Assembly (NCBI GenBank): GCA_910584915.1
Contig: CAJUDM010000001.1
Span: forward strand, 57,592 to 121,591
Source: an uncultured Lachnospiraceae bacterium
GTDB taxonomy: Bacteria > Bacillota > Clostridia > Lachnospirales > Lachnospiraceae
Length of the DNA: 64,000 nucleotides
Direction: 5' to 3'
Shown here: piece after piece, positions 62,792 to 64,000 of the stretch
Position numbering within the stretch: position 1 is the stretch's first letter
Layout: each line of letters opens with the position of its first letter
The notes under the pieces: model-generated
The model's database searches: none
What the model was told of the DNA's origin: nothing
Seen by the model: the letters and a program-made list of their open reading frames with translations, nothing else
Made by a program: the position numbers and the translations under genes

Positions 62792-64000
62792 TTATTCCCG
62801 ACCATTTACAATGATCACATGTTGTTTTCTCTGATAATCCTCCGTTATATCAAATTCCCAGACTGTATTCCCCTCTTCATCCTCCGATACTTTGGTAAAC
62901 CCCTGCAGTTCATAAAAATCTTTCACCATACCGTTTTTTGCGGTCGGATAATAATACCCTATGATCTTCTTTATGCCTGTCTCTCTGGCCTTTAGAACAA
63001 GCTCATCCATCATTGCAAACTCCATATCCCGCTTGAGGACTCTGCAGCTCATCAGCCACAATTCCATATGAAGCTCATCATGATTTTCCCCGTCAATCCT
63101 TCCAATGACAATGCTCACTACCCCGTTGTCGCCAAATTTATCCCCCAGTTTTCCATACAACGTGATCCGCTCCGGGTCACTCGCCGCTGTCTCTATCTCA
63201 CTTTGACTATATCTTCTGGTCGTAAGATTAAATTGATTACTTTTATTCGTCAGCTGAGCGATTCTCGACATATACGCCGGTATAAAATTTTGTATTTCTC
63301 CCCTCATCTCCAATGACTTCAGGTAATCCTCATAATTTGAAAATGCCTCCTGCTCTTTTACTCTTTTTGCATTTTCCTGATACATTTCGTTTCTTTTCAG
63401 ATCATCGTCCGAAAAAGATGTTGTCTCAAAAAAGCCTGATCTATCCAATATCCTGATATAATTCTCAACTGAGTTCATCTCCGGAACAGCTGCTCCACCG
63501 ATCTGGTCGGAGATGATCGCCCGTTCCGCCGGATTGTCGTCCACAAATACATAGCTTTCCGGAAGAAGCTTCATTTCCTGCGCTGTCTCCATCAAATTTA
63601 CACTTTTGGGATCCCAGTTTGCCTTAAAAGATACAAAATCATCCGGCCTTAATACACTATCCGGCCTCGATAGCCCGTCAAGCGCATTTCTCTCCTCATT
63701 TTTAGAGTTGACTGTAAGAAGTATACCCAACTGCTTATGCATTTTGATATACTCCTGAAATTCACTGTATGTCTGCGCCAGGGAAGTCTCCTGCCCTATC
63801 TCAATATTATCCGCTCCGTCGTCGCCGACAACTCCACCCCACAAAGTATTATCCAGATCCAGATTAAACGCCTTTTTATTTTTCCCGTATATTGACTTGA
63901 TGATATTTGCCACATTAAAGGAAAGATAAGGTATCGCCGGCACCGCAACAGCGTACTTATACATATGCCAGTAATACGGCTCCGACCACTTGTCCAATCC
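62792..64000 (-). CDS. FkbH-family acyl-loading enzyme (5' end cut by window edge)
   Basis: The C-terminal 402 residues of an FkbH-type protein; the gene continues past the window edge, as family members have some 150 or more further N-terminal residues. The HAD-like core shows AFNLDLDNTLWGGVVGDDG with the DxDxT nucleophile, VDDNPAERA and a C-terminal GNAT-like domain (LWLMSCRVLKRDMEFAMM). FkbH enzymes dephosphorylate 1,3-bisphosphoglycerate and load glycerate on an acyl carrier protein. An ACP gene lies in the same operon, so I infer loading of that carrier. Confidence 0.85.
   Translation of the reverse strand, partial: GLDKWSEPYYWHMYKYAVAVPAIPYLSFNVANIIKSIYGKNKKAFNLDLDNTLWGGVVGDDGADNIEIGQETSLAQTYSEFQEYIKMHKQLGILLTVNSKNEERNALDGLSRPDSVLRPDDFVSFKANWDPKSVNLMETAQEMKLLPESYVFVDDNPAERAIISDQIGGAAVPEMNSVENYIRILDRSGFFETTSFSDDDLKRNEMYQENAKRVKEQEAFSNYEDYLKSLEMRGEIQNFIPAYMSRIAQLTNKSNQFNLTTRRYSQSEIETAASDPERITLYGKLGDKFGDNGVVSIVIGRIDGENHDELHMELWLMSCRVLKRDMEFAMMDELVLKARETGIKKIIGYYYPTAKNGMVKDFYELQGFTKVSEDEEGNTVWEFDITEDYQRKQHVIIVNGRE

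Noticed and set aside
1..64000. tRNA, rRNA, complete insertion sequence or integrase genes
   Set aside because: I found no cloverleaf, rRNA stretch or transposase or recombinase motif that I could support in any frame.

Overview
The window looks like a Clostridia chromosome, most likely a Lachnospiraceae relative. It has Gram-positive AGGAGG-type ribosome binding sites, sigma-A promoters of the TTGACA/TATAAT kind, a DUF4358 lipoprotein, CotH-family proteins and several polytopic protein families (DUF6020-, DUF6044-, DUF6056- and YfhO-like) that I associate with gut Clostridia. These family assignments are recognition from sequence, not database hits. The whole window is one very large cell-surface glycan locus, mostly on the minus strand, with foreign-looking accessory islets inside it.

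Layout. 0.1-5.9 kb: a family-2 glycosyltransferase, a GT-C-like membrane protein, an MsbA-type ABC exporter and a GT52-like transferase. 6.2-12.5 kb: three CotH-type secreted kinase-like proteins (two in tandem, one divergent) and a DUF4358 lipoprotein. 12.6-21.2 kb: a leftward operon behind a strong promoter that encodes a complete-looking route to GDP-D-glycero-D-manno-heptose (transaldolase-like protein, GmhA, HddA, an HddC-GmhB fusion) plus an SDR, a Gfo/Idh oxidoreductase, an epimerase and a GtrB-like polyprenyl-phosphate glycosyltransferase. 21.5-30 kb: pseC (plus strand) and pseB (minus strand) bracket four polytopic membrane proteins. 30-42.8 kb: more polytopic glycosyltransferase-like proteins, a fourth CotH protein and an acyltransferase-3 protein. 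The GtrB-like enzyme presumably supplies polyprenyl-linked sugars that the many GT-C-like proteins use outside the membrane.

42.9-55.3 kb is the accessory stretch: a DUF1703-type AAA/PD-(D/E)XK gene bounded by copies of the 3' end of ugd; ugd itself; a metallophosphoesterase-STAND-HAT-repeat protein split by one in-frame TGA; a HEPN-like STAND ATPase; and a very AT-rich pair of an XRE repressor and a small membrane protein. The two adjacent STAND genes look like a defence-type module.

55.6-64 kb: a compact leftward operon, cut by the right edge, encoding an FkbH-family enzyme, aldo/keto reductase, split transketolase, MaoC dehydratase, acyl carrier protein, MBOAT acyltransferase, an SGNH/DltD-like protein and a WecG/TagA glycosyltransferase. 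It has the logic of the dlt system (carrier, MBOAT, SGNH protein), but with an FkbH loading enzyme where DltA would be. I regard it as the most likely undescribed system here: a machine for putting a glycerate- or lactate-type acyl group on a surface glycan.
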